NCBI GenBank assembly: GCA_001051155.2 | Contig: JYIP02000007.1 | Span: 560,342-624,341 of the forward strand | Source: Chrysoporthe austroafricana | Taxonomy: Eukaryota; Ascomycota; Sordariomycetes; Diaporthales; Cryphonectriaceae | Reading direction: 5' to 3' | DNA: 64,000 nucleotides | Shown here: piece by piece, positions 11,033 to 20,476 of the stretch | How positions within the stretch are numbered: the first letter of the stretch is position 1 | Layout of the letters: each line of letters opens with the position of its first letter | The notes under the pieces: generated by a model | What the model was told of the DNA's origin: nothing | What the model saw: only the letters and a program-made list of their open reading frames with translations | Database searches by the model: none | Program-made: the position numbers and the translations under genes

Positions 11033-12119
11033 AGCCCGTGGGGGGTAGGAAAAAGCTCGCGGGGGGTACAAAAAAGCTCATGGGGTGTTCAACCAGCTCA
11101 TGGGGCGTACAGGAAGGTGGCTCTGATAGCAGATTGGCTAGGTAGTAAAAGAATTTGTGTTCTTTTCAGCGTATACATAGTATATTCAAAATTTCAGTAC
11201 CCTAAAATATATGCTCGATATATGCTCGATATATGCTCGACATATAGTCAGCATACAAGTCTTCGTCAGTGCTGTTTGTTACATATGCTCAACATATGCC
11301 TAGTATTCAAGTTTCGTTAGTATTATTTATAGCATACGTTTGATATATGCCCGGCATACAAATATCTTTCGTACTGCCAGTAGTATATATTTGATATATG
11401 CTCGTATTGAGCCAGAGATGATGTCAGCATCTCATACTGACCACGAAGGCTGGGTCAGTAGGCTCGAACAACCTAAGCGTGCATCCAGACAGACGAAGGA
11501 GCCAGACCTAGACAAGCAAACGATGCCTACGGTCTAGTCAAACGTTGTGGAGAATGGAAGGCAAATTAAAATATAGGTCAGAAGAGGGACGCCGTCGGAG
11601 CCGTCATCGAGACAGAGCACAAGTAGGATTGGCTGGCTGGGCTATTGATGAAACGGCTATAGCAAGTTCACGGCTGGCAGAGGGAATTTCAGTGTCTTTT
11701 GACAATGCTTCTCATCTGTTCAGGCATATAGAGAAAAGAACGCGTTATGTTAATTGCCCTCCCTCGAATGAAGGTCCATCCACTTATAGGCCCATATGGG
11801 GGGGTGTCCCCGGCACTAGGCCCTTGCGCTGTCCACTACGGTATTCGATATTCTTTTTCAATATTGTTAAGTAAATAAATAATGCATTTTCCTTATTGGA
11901 TTTTGTACCCTCTATAAGCTGGGTGAGCCCCCCATAAGCTTTTTACAGCCCCGCTCTCGCCCCCCCCCAACTTTTTGTACCCCCCATGAGTTTTTTCTTA
12001 CCCCCCATGAGCTTTTTTGTACCCCCCGCGAGCTTCTTTCTACCTCTCATGAGCTTGTTCTACCTCCTGCGAGCTTTTTTTCTACCTCCCATGGGCTTGT
12101 TTCTACCCCCCATGAGCTA
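11033..12119. mobile_element. Foldback-like element: opposed arrays of a ~21-bp unit around an AT-rich core
   Basis: The left arm (about 11033-11115) holds four tandem copies of a 20-21 bp unit resembling AGCTCATGGGGGGTACAAAA. The right arm (about 11901-12119) holds some nine or ten copies of the reverse complement, resembling TTTTGTACCCCCCATGAGCT, with length and base variation. The ~785-bp interior is AT-rich and itself carries loose repeats of a TATATGCTCGA-like word (11206-11245 and 11390-11405). Inverted arms made of short direct repeats are the hallmark of foldback elements. There is no transposase frame, so it would be non-autonomous. The exact ends and a target-site duplication could not be fixed. 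Confidence 0.5.
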
Positions 12120-12548
12120 TATGCCCCGCTTATCACTGCTTCTTGCATTCAAATCCTCGTCGACTCTTTGAAAACGAAGAAAAAGGTTATGCGGGTTGGA
12201 CACACAAGGTAATTCAAGTCGAACCAATACAAGATCATGATACCTTTCACTTAAGCGAACACTGGTTACCAGTCATGTAAACAGCTAGGACCACAGAGCA
12301 AAGAGGCGCAAGACTTGAATTATGATCATACGCTGCGCTATTCAAGGTTCAGAACTGCGCAATGAAGATAGTAAGTGACTACCTAGGTAACATACGATGG
12401 ATAACTTTCAGCACAGTTCCACTTTATCTCATGCGACTCAGTAGCCATGAATAGGCCTGGTTTAAGAAGATGAAAAAGATTACCAGCCTGACGGACTCGT
12501 GAAGTGAGCCTGCTCTAATCATTAATACCGCTACGTATACACCAGCAC
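12120..12548. other. Intergenic, no gene recognised
   Basis: About 430 bp of AT-rich sequence between the foldback-like element and the short inverted repeat. No open frame of note and no RNA gene recognised. Confidence 0.45.
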
Positions 12549-12682
12549 CCTTTTCTATCGACTCTCTAGATGCCTCTTCACCCCCTCGGGTCTGTTAGAA
12601 CCATAGCGGCCTCTCGGCCTTTTCCTCAACGGGAACCAGCCTGAGGGGGTGAAGAGGCATCTGGTGAATCGATAGGAAAGGA
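12549..12682. repeat. Short inverted-repeat (MITE-like) element
   Basis: Two ~45-bp arms (12549-12593 and 12637-12682) are inverted copies with only a handful of mismatches. The core AGATGCCTCTTCACCCCCTC (12568-12587) is matched perfectly at 12643-12662. About 45 bp lie between the arms. Size and symmetry fit a solo hairpin or a small MITE; there are no coding sequences inside. Confidence 0.55.
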
Positions 12683-13340
12683 TACTGATGTGGACGCTGG
12701 TCATAGCAAACGGTAAAGCGCCTGAAATCATTCCATCTCTTTGATGAAGCTCCTTGGCGAGGGAGGACCCCAGACTGACCCATACATCCTACTATCCTAT
12801 ATAATCACTTTTCTACTACGTGCTATTATATGACATCACTAGCCGATTCATACGATTCTGTGCTTATCGATACCGAAGTCCAATTGGTTGCGTGGTGAAT
12901 AGCAGAGAGCTATTTAAGTGGTTGCGGTTACAGCCGCCACTGTTTAACTTTCCACTAACTGTCCCCCTCGCCCTATACGCCCGTCCATGCGGGCCATGTG
13001 ATACCTAGCGGGCATAAGTGGTTCGAACATGAAGAGGCGCAACGACAATTAGCATCTCACCTCGGTCAGGGACGCCGTGATGACTAGAATCTCATTGGTC
13101 CCCGTCCCATGCTGTGGAACCAGGCGCAGCCTGCAGGAGGGCAAGCTGACCAGTCTTGGCCCAGACCGCCCCCGTCTAGGCCGTTTTGCAGAATTGCGCA
13201 GAACCGTAGTTGGGCCCGGAGCCTGATCGTGCACGGTGCACGTCAGCCCGCCGCCCGCCCCATCATAAGATGGCCGCCCCAACGGCGTCTGCTTACCGCG
13301 GGCGCCCGCGACAGCAGTCCGCGAGCGACAACGACAAGCC
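12683..13340. other. Intergenic region upstream of the zinc-finger gene
   Basis: No gene recognised. The GC content rises from about 13050 towards the ATG at 13341, consistent with the leader and promoter of the next gene. An open frame starting at 13210 overlaps that gene in another frame and is not supported. Confidence 0.45.
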
Positions 13341-15655
13341 ATGGCAGACGTATCGTACGGGGGCTACACGCCTCGCCGAACCCAGGCGTTCATCGGGCGG
13401 TCGCTCTCGTTCCAGGAGATCTGCACGGGCCAGAACATGTGGAGGGCGGCGGCGTCGCCCCTGGACATCCCCGGCGCCTCACCGCCCAAGCCCTCGACGA
13501 GGAAATGCCTCCTGTCGGCGTCCGTCCCGGAGAATACGGACGCCGTCCTCTCTAGGTCGGTCCTCGAGCAGTGCCGCCTCGACGACCGGGCCTCCGAGGC
13601 CAGCCCGCGCTCGAGCCTCAAGGAGTGCGGCAGCTGGACGCTACGGGTCTTCTCCGAGGCCGCGAGCAGCAGCAAGACCCCGTGGTCGACCTGGAAGACG
13701 CCGAGCCCGTTCTCGGGGCAGGGGCGCGGCGCAGGCCAGAGCTCTTACCAGCCCGAGGTTGCCCCGGCCGGTGCGGAGACACAGTTCGCCAAACACCAAG
13801 GAGCACGGGTCGGGGCCCAGGTGTCGGCTCTTTCGGCCGCGCTGCGTGGCCCGGCGAGCCCGGCGGGTGACTGCGGCGGCTCCCTGGACGCCGCCGGGCG
13901 CGGGCGGACCCAGGATAGCGCTGCGCAGCAGGAGCTTCGTGAGTGACAGTCGCGTCTGGGTCCTGTACGGTCTGGCTAACCGCAGGTGAAGCAGGCGAGA
14001 GCATAAGAGAGCGCGAGACGCGGGCCAGCACACCGCCCAGTTCGGGGCTGGAGGAAGAACCGCCCAGCGCTGATGTCGAGGGTGCACAGCCAGTCCCGAT
14101 ACCAGAGACCAGGCGTGCCGGTATGGCCGAGCCCTCACCGGGAACATACTCGAGCTCGAGCGCCACGGGGGGCTCGACCCTGTCCGACATCTCGTCGGCC
14201 GGATTCGCCTCGCGGGCAGAGCGGGTCCGCGCGCTGCTAGACCGGCTCATGGAGTTCTTCTTCGCCATGCTCGCGAACATGCACCCGCATGGCGGGGCGG
14301 GGGCCTCCGTGCCTATCACGCCGTCGTCCATCTCGTCGATCCCGAGCAGGACGTCTGAGCAGCTAGGCGCGGGGCTCCGGAAGGGCGCGCAGCGCGGTGG
14401 CAAGCGGCGTGCGAGCCGGAGTGATGACGGTGACAGTGGCGACTCCGACTCCGACGACGATAGCAAGAGGCGAAGGCTGAAGAGGCTCAAGGATGGGGAG
14501 ACGCAGGCTAAGAGGCTCGCGTGTCCGTTCTTCAAGCGGAACCCGCGTCGGTACCAGGAAGAGCGGTCGTGCGTCGGGCCAGGATGGAAGACCGTACATC
14601 GTCTCAAGTGAGTTTGTTTTTTGATCTCCTGAAGACAGGACGCTAAGGAAGTCTACATGGCTAACGTACGAGCAGAGAGCATATCTACCGCTGCCACTCC
14701 CTCCCAACCCATTGCCTCAGATGTTATGAAGTGTTCAGCAGCGAGGACCTCCTTCGACAACATTACCTATTAGATACTCCGTGCCAGAAGCGCCACGCGA
14801 CGGGGTCAATCGAGCCCGCTCTGGAAGGCATAGGAATGGCACAGGAACGACGGCTCAGGAGCAGGAAAAGATCGGGCAAGACGGAGGAGCAGAAGTGGTT
14901 CGAGACATACAAGATATGCTTTCCAGACGACCTCACCATGCCTAGTCCTTGTGAGTCAAGCAATCTGCGATCTTCTCGTACATGTGCCTAGAGGTGCCCT
15001 TAAAGGGCAGATATACTGATTACTGAAATGCTTTGAATCAGACTACGAGATCCCGACCCCGACCGAGAGCCCCGATGCCAACAAGACATCCGAGCTCGCG
15101 CAGTACGAGGAGTTCGTCCGCAGCGAGCTCCCGAGGAGGGTCAGGTCCGAATTGGAGAAGCGGATTGAGCAGGAGCTGATCCCCATCGAAGAGCATCTCA
15201 AAGGTCAACTAGTCGACATCGTGCGTGATCTCCAGCTGAAGCTATTGGAAGAATTCAAGAGGCCCCGAGAAGACGACCCACAACCACCAGACGAGCCAGA
15301 CCATGGCTGGGCTCTACCAAATCCCGTCCAGGGCCACGAGGGGAAGCTCTCGAGCGAGCTCACTCCCGCTGAAACGCCTGCACTCACCTCGTCGTCTGTG
15401 GACCACGAGCTGGATGTGTTCCCAATTCCGGAGGAGGGAGGCTTTGGGGGTAACAGTTGGGACACCTCTGACGGTCTCTTCTTCGAATTCGCACCAGAAG
15501 CTGCAGATTGGAGCGATATATGGGCAACCGCAGACCAAAGACCAGGTACAATCTATGCCGAGCTCGACAGCGAGCACCTACGCCAAGACATGGTCTCAGC
15601 TCAGAATCCCTCCTTGGCCAGCGCCTCCTCGACCGTTGCTCCTGTGAGCCTCTGA
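13341..15655 (+). CDS. Fungal C2H2-type zinc-finger protein of unknown function
   Basis: Four exons (13341-13938, 13986-14607, 14676-14950, 15042-15655; phases 1, 2, 1) give 702 residues. Donors are GTGAGT in all three introns, and the first has a clear GCTAAC branch site. The recognisable part is a compound Cys/His region at about 379-445: CPFFKRNP, then SCVGPGW, HRLKEHIYRCH and HCLRCYEVF, ending in PCQKR. This arrangement is widespread in filamentous ascomycete proteins annotated only as C2H2-type; the biochemical role is not known to me. Just before it lies an Asp/Ser-rich then Lys/Arg-rich block (about 340-372) that could be a nuclear signal. A charged helical segment (about 495-560) follows it. 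The N-terminal 200 residues are low complexity. Splicing across the finger restores the motif, which supports the model. The last 55 nt of coding sequence overlap the end of ADE1 on the other strand. A donor-like GTACAA near 15546 leaves room for an alternative 3' end. Confidence 0.75.
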
Positions 15656-15880
15656 AAGACATCTTTGTACTTCCCGAGCGTCGCCTGCCTGACATCTTCA
15701 GGAAGGCTGACACCCTGCTTGCCCTTGAGCCCCTCCTTCGTGAGCCAGTTGCGGATGATCTGCTTGTCGAAGCTCTCCTGGTCCCTCCCGACCTCGTATT
15801 TGTCTGCAGGCCACATGCGGCTCGAGTCGGGCGTCAGGCACTCGTCGACGAGCACGACCTCGCCCGTCGCCTCGTCCAGC

Positions 15881-15912
<32 letters not shown>

Positions 15913-16536
15913 GCCCCTCTCGCGGGCGTGCGCGGCGCCGGCGTTGAAGACGGCCAGCGCCAGCTCCTCGATGCGCCGGGCGTGGGCCGGGTTGCCGATG
16001 ATCTCCGCGGCCCGCTCGGGGGTGATGTTCTCGTCGTGCGCGCCGTACTCGGCCTTGGTGCTGGGCGTGTAGATGGCGCCCTGCGGCAGCGCCTCGCACT
16101 GGCGCAGGCCCGCGGGCATCGGCAGGCCGTGCACGGTGCCGCGCGCGCTGTACTCGGCCCACGCGGAGCCCGCCAGGTAGCCGCGCACGATGGCCTCGAC
16201 GGGGAAGATCTTGAGCTTGCGCACCTGCATGCTGCGGCCGCGGACCAGGGCGAGCTCGTCCGGGGCCAGGCGCGCCGCGGGCGGCTGGAGAGTGACGAAG
16301 TGGGTCCTGAGGCCCGGGACCTTCTCGGCGAGGAGGCGGAACCAGAAGGCGCTAATCATGGTCAGGATGGTGCCGCGGCCGGGCACGCCGTTGTCCATGA
16401 TCACGTCGTAGGCGGAGGTACGGTCCGAGGAGACGAAGAGCATCGTCTCGGCGTCGAGGTCGTACAGGTCGCGCACCTTGCCCGAGGCGACCTTGGGGAG
16501 CGACCTGAGGTCGATCGAGAGAACCTGCTCGGTCAT
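15601..16536 (-). CDS. ADE1: Phosphoribosylaminoimidazole-succinocarboxamide synthase (SAICAR synthetase)
   Basis: Joins aspartate to CAIR in an ATP-dependent step of de novo purine synthesis, in the cytosol. A single uninterrupted exon encodes 311 residues, the usual length of the monofunctional fungal enzyme. Family landmarks are visible: the glycine-rich GKVRDLYDLD start of the ATP-binding fold (about 19-28), SSDRTSAYDVIM (about 36-47), an EAIVRGYLAGSAW segment (about 113-125), the IADTKFEFG motif (about 208-216) and a C-terminal DECLTPDSSRMW stretch binding the substrate. The ATG at 16536 is the first in frame and leaves almost no leader before the beta strand. The gene lies convergent with the zinc-finger gene and overlaps its coding end by 55 bp. 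Confidence 0.95.
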
Positions 16537-17358
16537 CCTCGCGGCGTGACTGCTCTCAGAGGCTGTGGATGGTGGGGTGGTGGGCAGGGCTAGGGCTGAT
16601 GCGCCGTACCCTTAATGTGCTCTCACAGAGGCGTCCGGCTGAATGAGTAGGTCAGATGAGGGAGTTACCTACAAGATCGTTAGCCTCTCTATACCTCGGA
16701 AGAATGACCAGTGCCTCTACTCTTACCTGTACGTCGGTACTTTTACGCTTAGGTATAGATAGCCCCTTTTGGCGTTGAGAGAGACGAGGTGTGAAGAACA
16801 ATCGCAAAGTCAAGTAGTGAGTCGTGAGTCATGGGCAGGGCGTGAGTCGTGAGCTGTGATATATAAAACCGCACCACCTAAAAAGTTTGCGCCGGGCGAG
16901 GATGACAATTATTAGTGAGATCCTAAAGACTGGGCCGAGGACCTGATTAGCCCAAAGCGTGGGACGAACGATAGGTGTGGCGTGGTACGGATAGCCCCGT
17001 CAGACCCTAACCCTTCCCGCCCTCAGGGCGTCGACTAGCTGTGCAGCAGCCGACGCCCGCCTATACACGCCCACGACGCCATATTCGTCCTCGCCCTCCA
17101 GGCACTCGACTCCAGCGCGTGTGCCATCCAGTTTGCCATGGTGATATATCCGCTAGGAGATGAAGAACTCGGAGTTGATATTCTCAAGCCTTAAGCTAAG
17201 GTTGACTACCCACTAGTTTGAACGGCCTTCGTCTATGAAAATGTCCATGCTATGCACCGAATCAGCACGCAAAAAAAGGCCAAAAAAAAAAAAAAAAGTA
17301 CATAAGTCGACAGGCCACCGGCCCTATTGTCCAAGCAGGCGCACCATTAATACCCCGC
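16537..17358. other. Intergenic region between ADE1 and the membrane protein gene
   Basis: Contains the ADE1 upstream region. Features seen: a direct repetition of GTCGTGAGT-like words at 16815-16855, a TATATAAAAC word at 16861 on the plus strand with no plus-strand gene behind it, and an A-run at 17282-17297. No gene recognised. Confidence 0.5.
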
Positions 17359-18579
17359 CTACACCCGACCGCATTTATCCCAACTCGTCTCGTTCATGTT
17401 GTAGTGCCAGTCGGTGAGGTGGCTCAGCAGGACGTCGTCGATCCCGCGGTTCGCCTTGGCGAAGATCAGCTCGTACGGGTGCACGTTCGACCCGAAGTAG
17501 TTCCCGGGGGTCAGGTGGTCCGACTGCGGCCCCAGCTTCTCGCAGTACTCGGCCGGCGTGTACGCGTGCACCGCCGTCAGCATCACGTCCACCTCGTAGC
17601 CCTGCGACCGGATGAGGCGCGCCATGCCTATCTCGGCGTGCACCTGCGCGGCAGCAGGCAGCGTCAGCCATCGCGCGAACAGCGAGCGCGTGAGTGGGGA
17701 GGGGGGAGGGGGGCTGGAGGGTCGGCAAGGGGGGGAATTTATTTCTTACCGCCTGAGCGTAGTTGCTGTAGCAAACTGAGTAGCCGACGGGGAGGTCTGC
17801 GCCGCCCCACGGGGGGGTGTCGAGGGGAACCGAGTACGCCAGGTCTGGGTCCAGCAGCACCTTCATGCCCACCTGGTCCGTGGCGAGGAGCATGGACTGG
17901 ACGTGGGGATTGGGGATGCAGTGGTATGTGAGGCCGACGAGCTGCCGACCACGTTAGACTAGCCCGGCGAGCGCTTGGGCCCCGCGGCCGCTCGGGGACG
18001 TGTACTCACCTTGACCTTGTCCGTGAGCTTGTTGAAGAAGGCGTCCGTCCAGCACTCGTCGCTCCAGACGGGGAGGAAGGGCCCGCGGAGACTGGCGTTC
18101 AGGGTGATGAAGCGCTTGTACTTCATCCACAGGCCGTCCTTGGCCAGGACCTGCCCGAAGGCGCCGAGGTCGTAGCACGCGTTCTCCCGCTGGACCACTT
18201 TGATGTTCTCGAGATTCTTGGGCACCAGCTCCGTCGCGTCCGTCTCGCCGTTGAAGATGAAGACGAAGTCCGCCCCCGCGTGCAGGCCCCTCTTCAGGAA
18301 GAACTTGAGGTTGTCCCGGGCATTGTCCGACTCGGCGTACGCGTACAGCACCAGGGGCCGGTCGCGGCCGTTGGCCGGGTCGAAGACGGCCTGGTTGGTG
18401 TGCAGCTTTTTCGACACGTGTATCTGGCCCTGGCCGCTCTGGTCGAAGAGCAGAGGCTGGGTGTAGAGGCCGACGAAGATGACGGCCGCCAGTACGGCCG
18501 ACAATATTATGCCTTTCCAGCGGGTGTTCTGTGTCTTGGCAGACAAGCCGGTGGTCTTCAGCTGACCTTCCATATTCAT
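17359..18579 (-). CDS. Type II membrane protein, glycosyltransferase-like (conserved in filamentous fungi)
   Basis: Exons 18579-18010, 17941-17750 and 17643-17359, both junctions phase 0, give 348 residues. A short cytosolic start is followed by one membrane segment (about 22-44) and a lumenal domain, the layout of Golgi glycosyltransferases. The lumenal part begins with a LVLYAYAESDNARDNLKFF stretch, then VVQRENACYDLGAFGQVL, a FITLNASLRGPFLP strand, CWTDAF, and a PHVQSMLLATDQVG segment. The pattern recalls the rhamnan-synthesis (RgpF-like) glycosyltransferase family, but I cannot confirm substrate or catalytic residues. Acceptors have good branch sites (GTCTAAC before exon 2). The frame stays open upstream to 18840, so an earlier start with 87 extra residues is possible. 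I prefer 18579 because the membrane helix then lies near the N terminus. Confidence 0.75.
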
Positions 18580-18936
18580 GAAAGCGAAAAGGCTATCATA
18601 GGCAATTGCGACGATGCCAAAACAGCAAGTCAGCAGCCGGCAGGACAGAGGGTTCCGGCGAAAAAGGGGGGGACGGGGAGTCTTATTCATCCTCTTGACA
18701 GCCCTTGCCGAGTGATTAGGGGGGCGATGTTCTCTGGAATGTGGTTGAGATAGGCTGAAGCGCGGTCGGACGTGGTGTGGCACGGCGCAAGGGCGTCGAC
18801 CACTTTTAACGTGAGACATCTGGATCGTAGCATCCAGCACATCGGGCAGTGCGACTCTTCACATGAGAAACCACTGCATACCAGTGAGTATACAAGATCC
18901 CGTGGCATGATCCAGACCAACGAGTCATCACATCAT
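18580..18936. other. Upstream region of the type II membrane protein gene
   Basis: About 360 bp. It is open in frame with the downstream gene as far as 18840, but the encoded residues are basic and low in conservation features, so it is treated as leader and promoter. Confidence 0.4.
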
Positions 18937-19099
18937 AGCAGTGGTTAGAGGTCCTTAGTTAGCAGTGGTCAGAGGTCCTTAGTTAGCAGTGATTAGAGGT
19001 CCTTAGTTAGTAGTGGTTAGAGGTCCTTAGCTAGCAGTGGTTAGGGGTTCTTAGCTAGCAGTGGTTAGAGGTCCTTAGCTAGCAGTAGTTAGAGGTCTT
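18937..19099. repeat. 24-bp tandem repeat array, about seven copies
   Basis: Direct repeats of a 24-bp unit resembling AGCAGTGGTTAGAGGTCCTT followed by AGTT or AGCT. Six full copies and a partial seventh keep an exact 24-bp period (18937, 18961, 18985, 19009, 19033, 19057, 19081) with one to three changes each. The copies divide into AGTT-ending (left) and AGCT-ending (right) groups. No spacers, so not CRISPR. It lies in the space between the divergent membrane-protein and dioxygenase genes. Confidence 0.85.
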
Positions 19100-19444
19100 C
19101 ACGATATCTGTTTCTATCTTTGACGGACAAGGACGCCCGGAGATGGATAGGCGCTGCACAATCAACCTCCTTGTGGACGGACGAACGTGGCCGATATACT
19201 TTGGAAACAAGGCTTCTTGGCGGAGTAAATATCGGGGCATCGGCGATGGCGCAATTCTAAACTGCACGCCGGGGACCTTCAAGTCTCCCGGCATACTTCC
19301 GGAGTTGTTTCGTTGATCACGCTATTCCGGAAACTCGAGCCTGTCGACCTACCCAGGCCTCTTTGGTAGTATTCTTAAATAGACTAACCTCGCACCCAAA
19401 GGTCTCACCTTGACACCTAGCCGAGACTCCCTTGACTGCACAGT
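19100..19444. promoter_or_regulatory. Upstream region of the dioxygenase gene
   Basis: About 345 bp between the tandem array and the ATG at 19445. It should hold the promoter and leader of the plus-strand gene. No specific binding site is claimed. Confidence 0.35.
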
Positions 19445-20476
19445 ATGTCCACCGTCCCGGACCTCACGCCGGCCGTGGTCGGCCACATCCCGGCGCAGAA
19501 GCAACTCACGGTCGGCGGGGCCCAGATCGCGTTCCCGCTCGTGCCCACGCCGGGGCCCGCCGAGCCCGAGACGCAGACGACGGCCTTCACGCACACGGGG
19601 GCGGTCGTCGACTGGATCGCGCGCAACCGGGCGCACCTGGTGCGGCTAGCGCAGGCGCACGGCGCGGTGCTCGTGCGCGGCTTCTGCCCGCCCGTCTCGA
19701 CGCCCGCGGACTTCGACGCCGTCTGCCGCGCCTTCGGGCTCGCCGAGTTCCCCTACGTCGGCGGCGCCGCGCCGCGCACCGCCGTCGCCGGGTCCGTCTT
19801 CACGGCCAACGAGGCCCCCGCCGACCAGCTCATCCCCTTCCACCACGAGATGGCGCAGAGCCGGACGCACCCCGGCACGCTGTTCTTCTACTGCATGCGG
19901 CCGCCGGCGGAGGGCGGCGAGACGCCCATCGCGCTGTCGAGCCTCGTGTACGAGCGGGTCCGGGAGGAGTTCCCGGCGTTCGTGGCGGAGCTGGAGGAGA
20001 AGGGCGTGCGGTACGTGCGCGTGCTGCCCAAGGAGGACGACCCGTCCAGCGCGATCGGGCGGGGGTGGAAGTCGACGTTCGCGGTGAAGACCAGGAAGGA
20101 CGCGGAGCGCGTCAGCAGGGGGATGGGCATGGAGGTCGAGTGGCTGGGGGGCGACCTGCTGAAGACGACGACGGCGGTCCTGCCGGCCACGAAGAAGGAC
20201 CCGCGCACGGGCCGGACCGCCTGGTTCAACAGCATCGTCGCGGCGTTCACGGGGTGGAAGGACGAGCGGAACGACCCGCGCAAGGCCGTGGTGTTTGGCG
20301 ACGGCAGCCCCATGGACGCGGGCACGCTGGAACGGTGCCTTGCCATCATGAACGAGCTGGCGGTTTCGTTCAAGTGGAAGCGGGGTGACATACTGATGGT
20401 GGACAACTGGGTGACGCTGCACTCGCGGAACTCATTCAAGGGCGAGAGGATCATCTATGCGAGCCTCTGGAAATGA
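19445..20476 (+). CDS. TauD/TfdA-family Fe(II)/2-oxoglutarate dioxygenase
   Basis: A non-haem iron oxygenase that couples oxidative decarboxylation of 2-oxoglutarate to hydroxylation of an unknown small substrate. A single exon gives 343 residues, normal for the family. The iron triad is visible: the HxE pair His133 and Glu135 (within PFHHEMAQS) and the distal histidine His326 (VTLHSRNSF), with Arg335 placed to hold 2-oxoglutarate. A GAVLVRGF strand (about 73-80) marks the start of the double-stranded beta helix. The use of Glu instead of Asp in the triad is common in the fungal branch of this family. The protein has no signal peptide or peroxisomal signal. The substrate cannot be inferred: taurine, carnitine-pathway and biosynthetic members look alike at this level. 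The ATG lies in a good context and no in-frame ATG precedes it. Confidence 0.9.
   Translation: MSTVPDLTPAVVGHIPAQKQLTVGGAQIAFPLVPTPGPAEPETQTTAFTHTGAVVDWIARNRAHLVRLAQAHGAVLVRGFCPPVSTPADFDAVCRAFGLAEFPYVGGAAPRTAVAGSVFTANEAPADQLIPFHHEMAQSRTHPGTLFFYCMRPPAEGGETPIALSSLVYERVREEFPAFVAELEEKGVRYVRVLPKEDDPSSAIGRGWKSTFAVKTRKDAERVSRGMGMEVEWLGGDLLKTTTAVLPATKKDPRTGRTAWFNSIVAAFTGWKDERNDPRKAVVFGDGSPMDAGTLERCLAIMNELAVSFKWKRGDILMVDNWVTLHSRNSFKGERIIYASLWK

Noticed and set aside
18937..19099. CRISPR-like array
   Set aside because: Units are directly adjacent without spacers, and this is a fungal nuclear genome.
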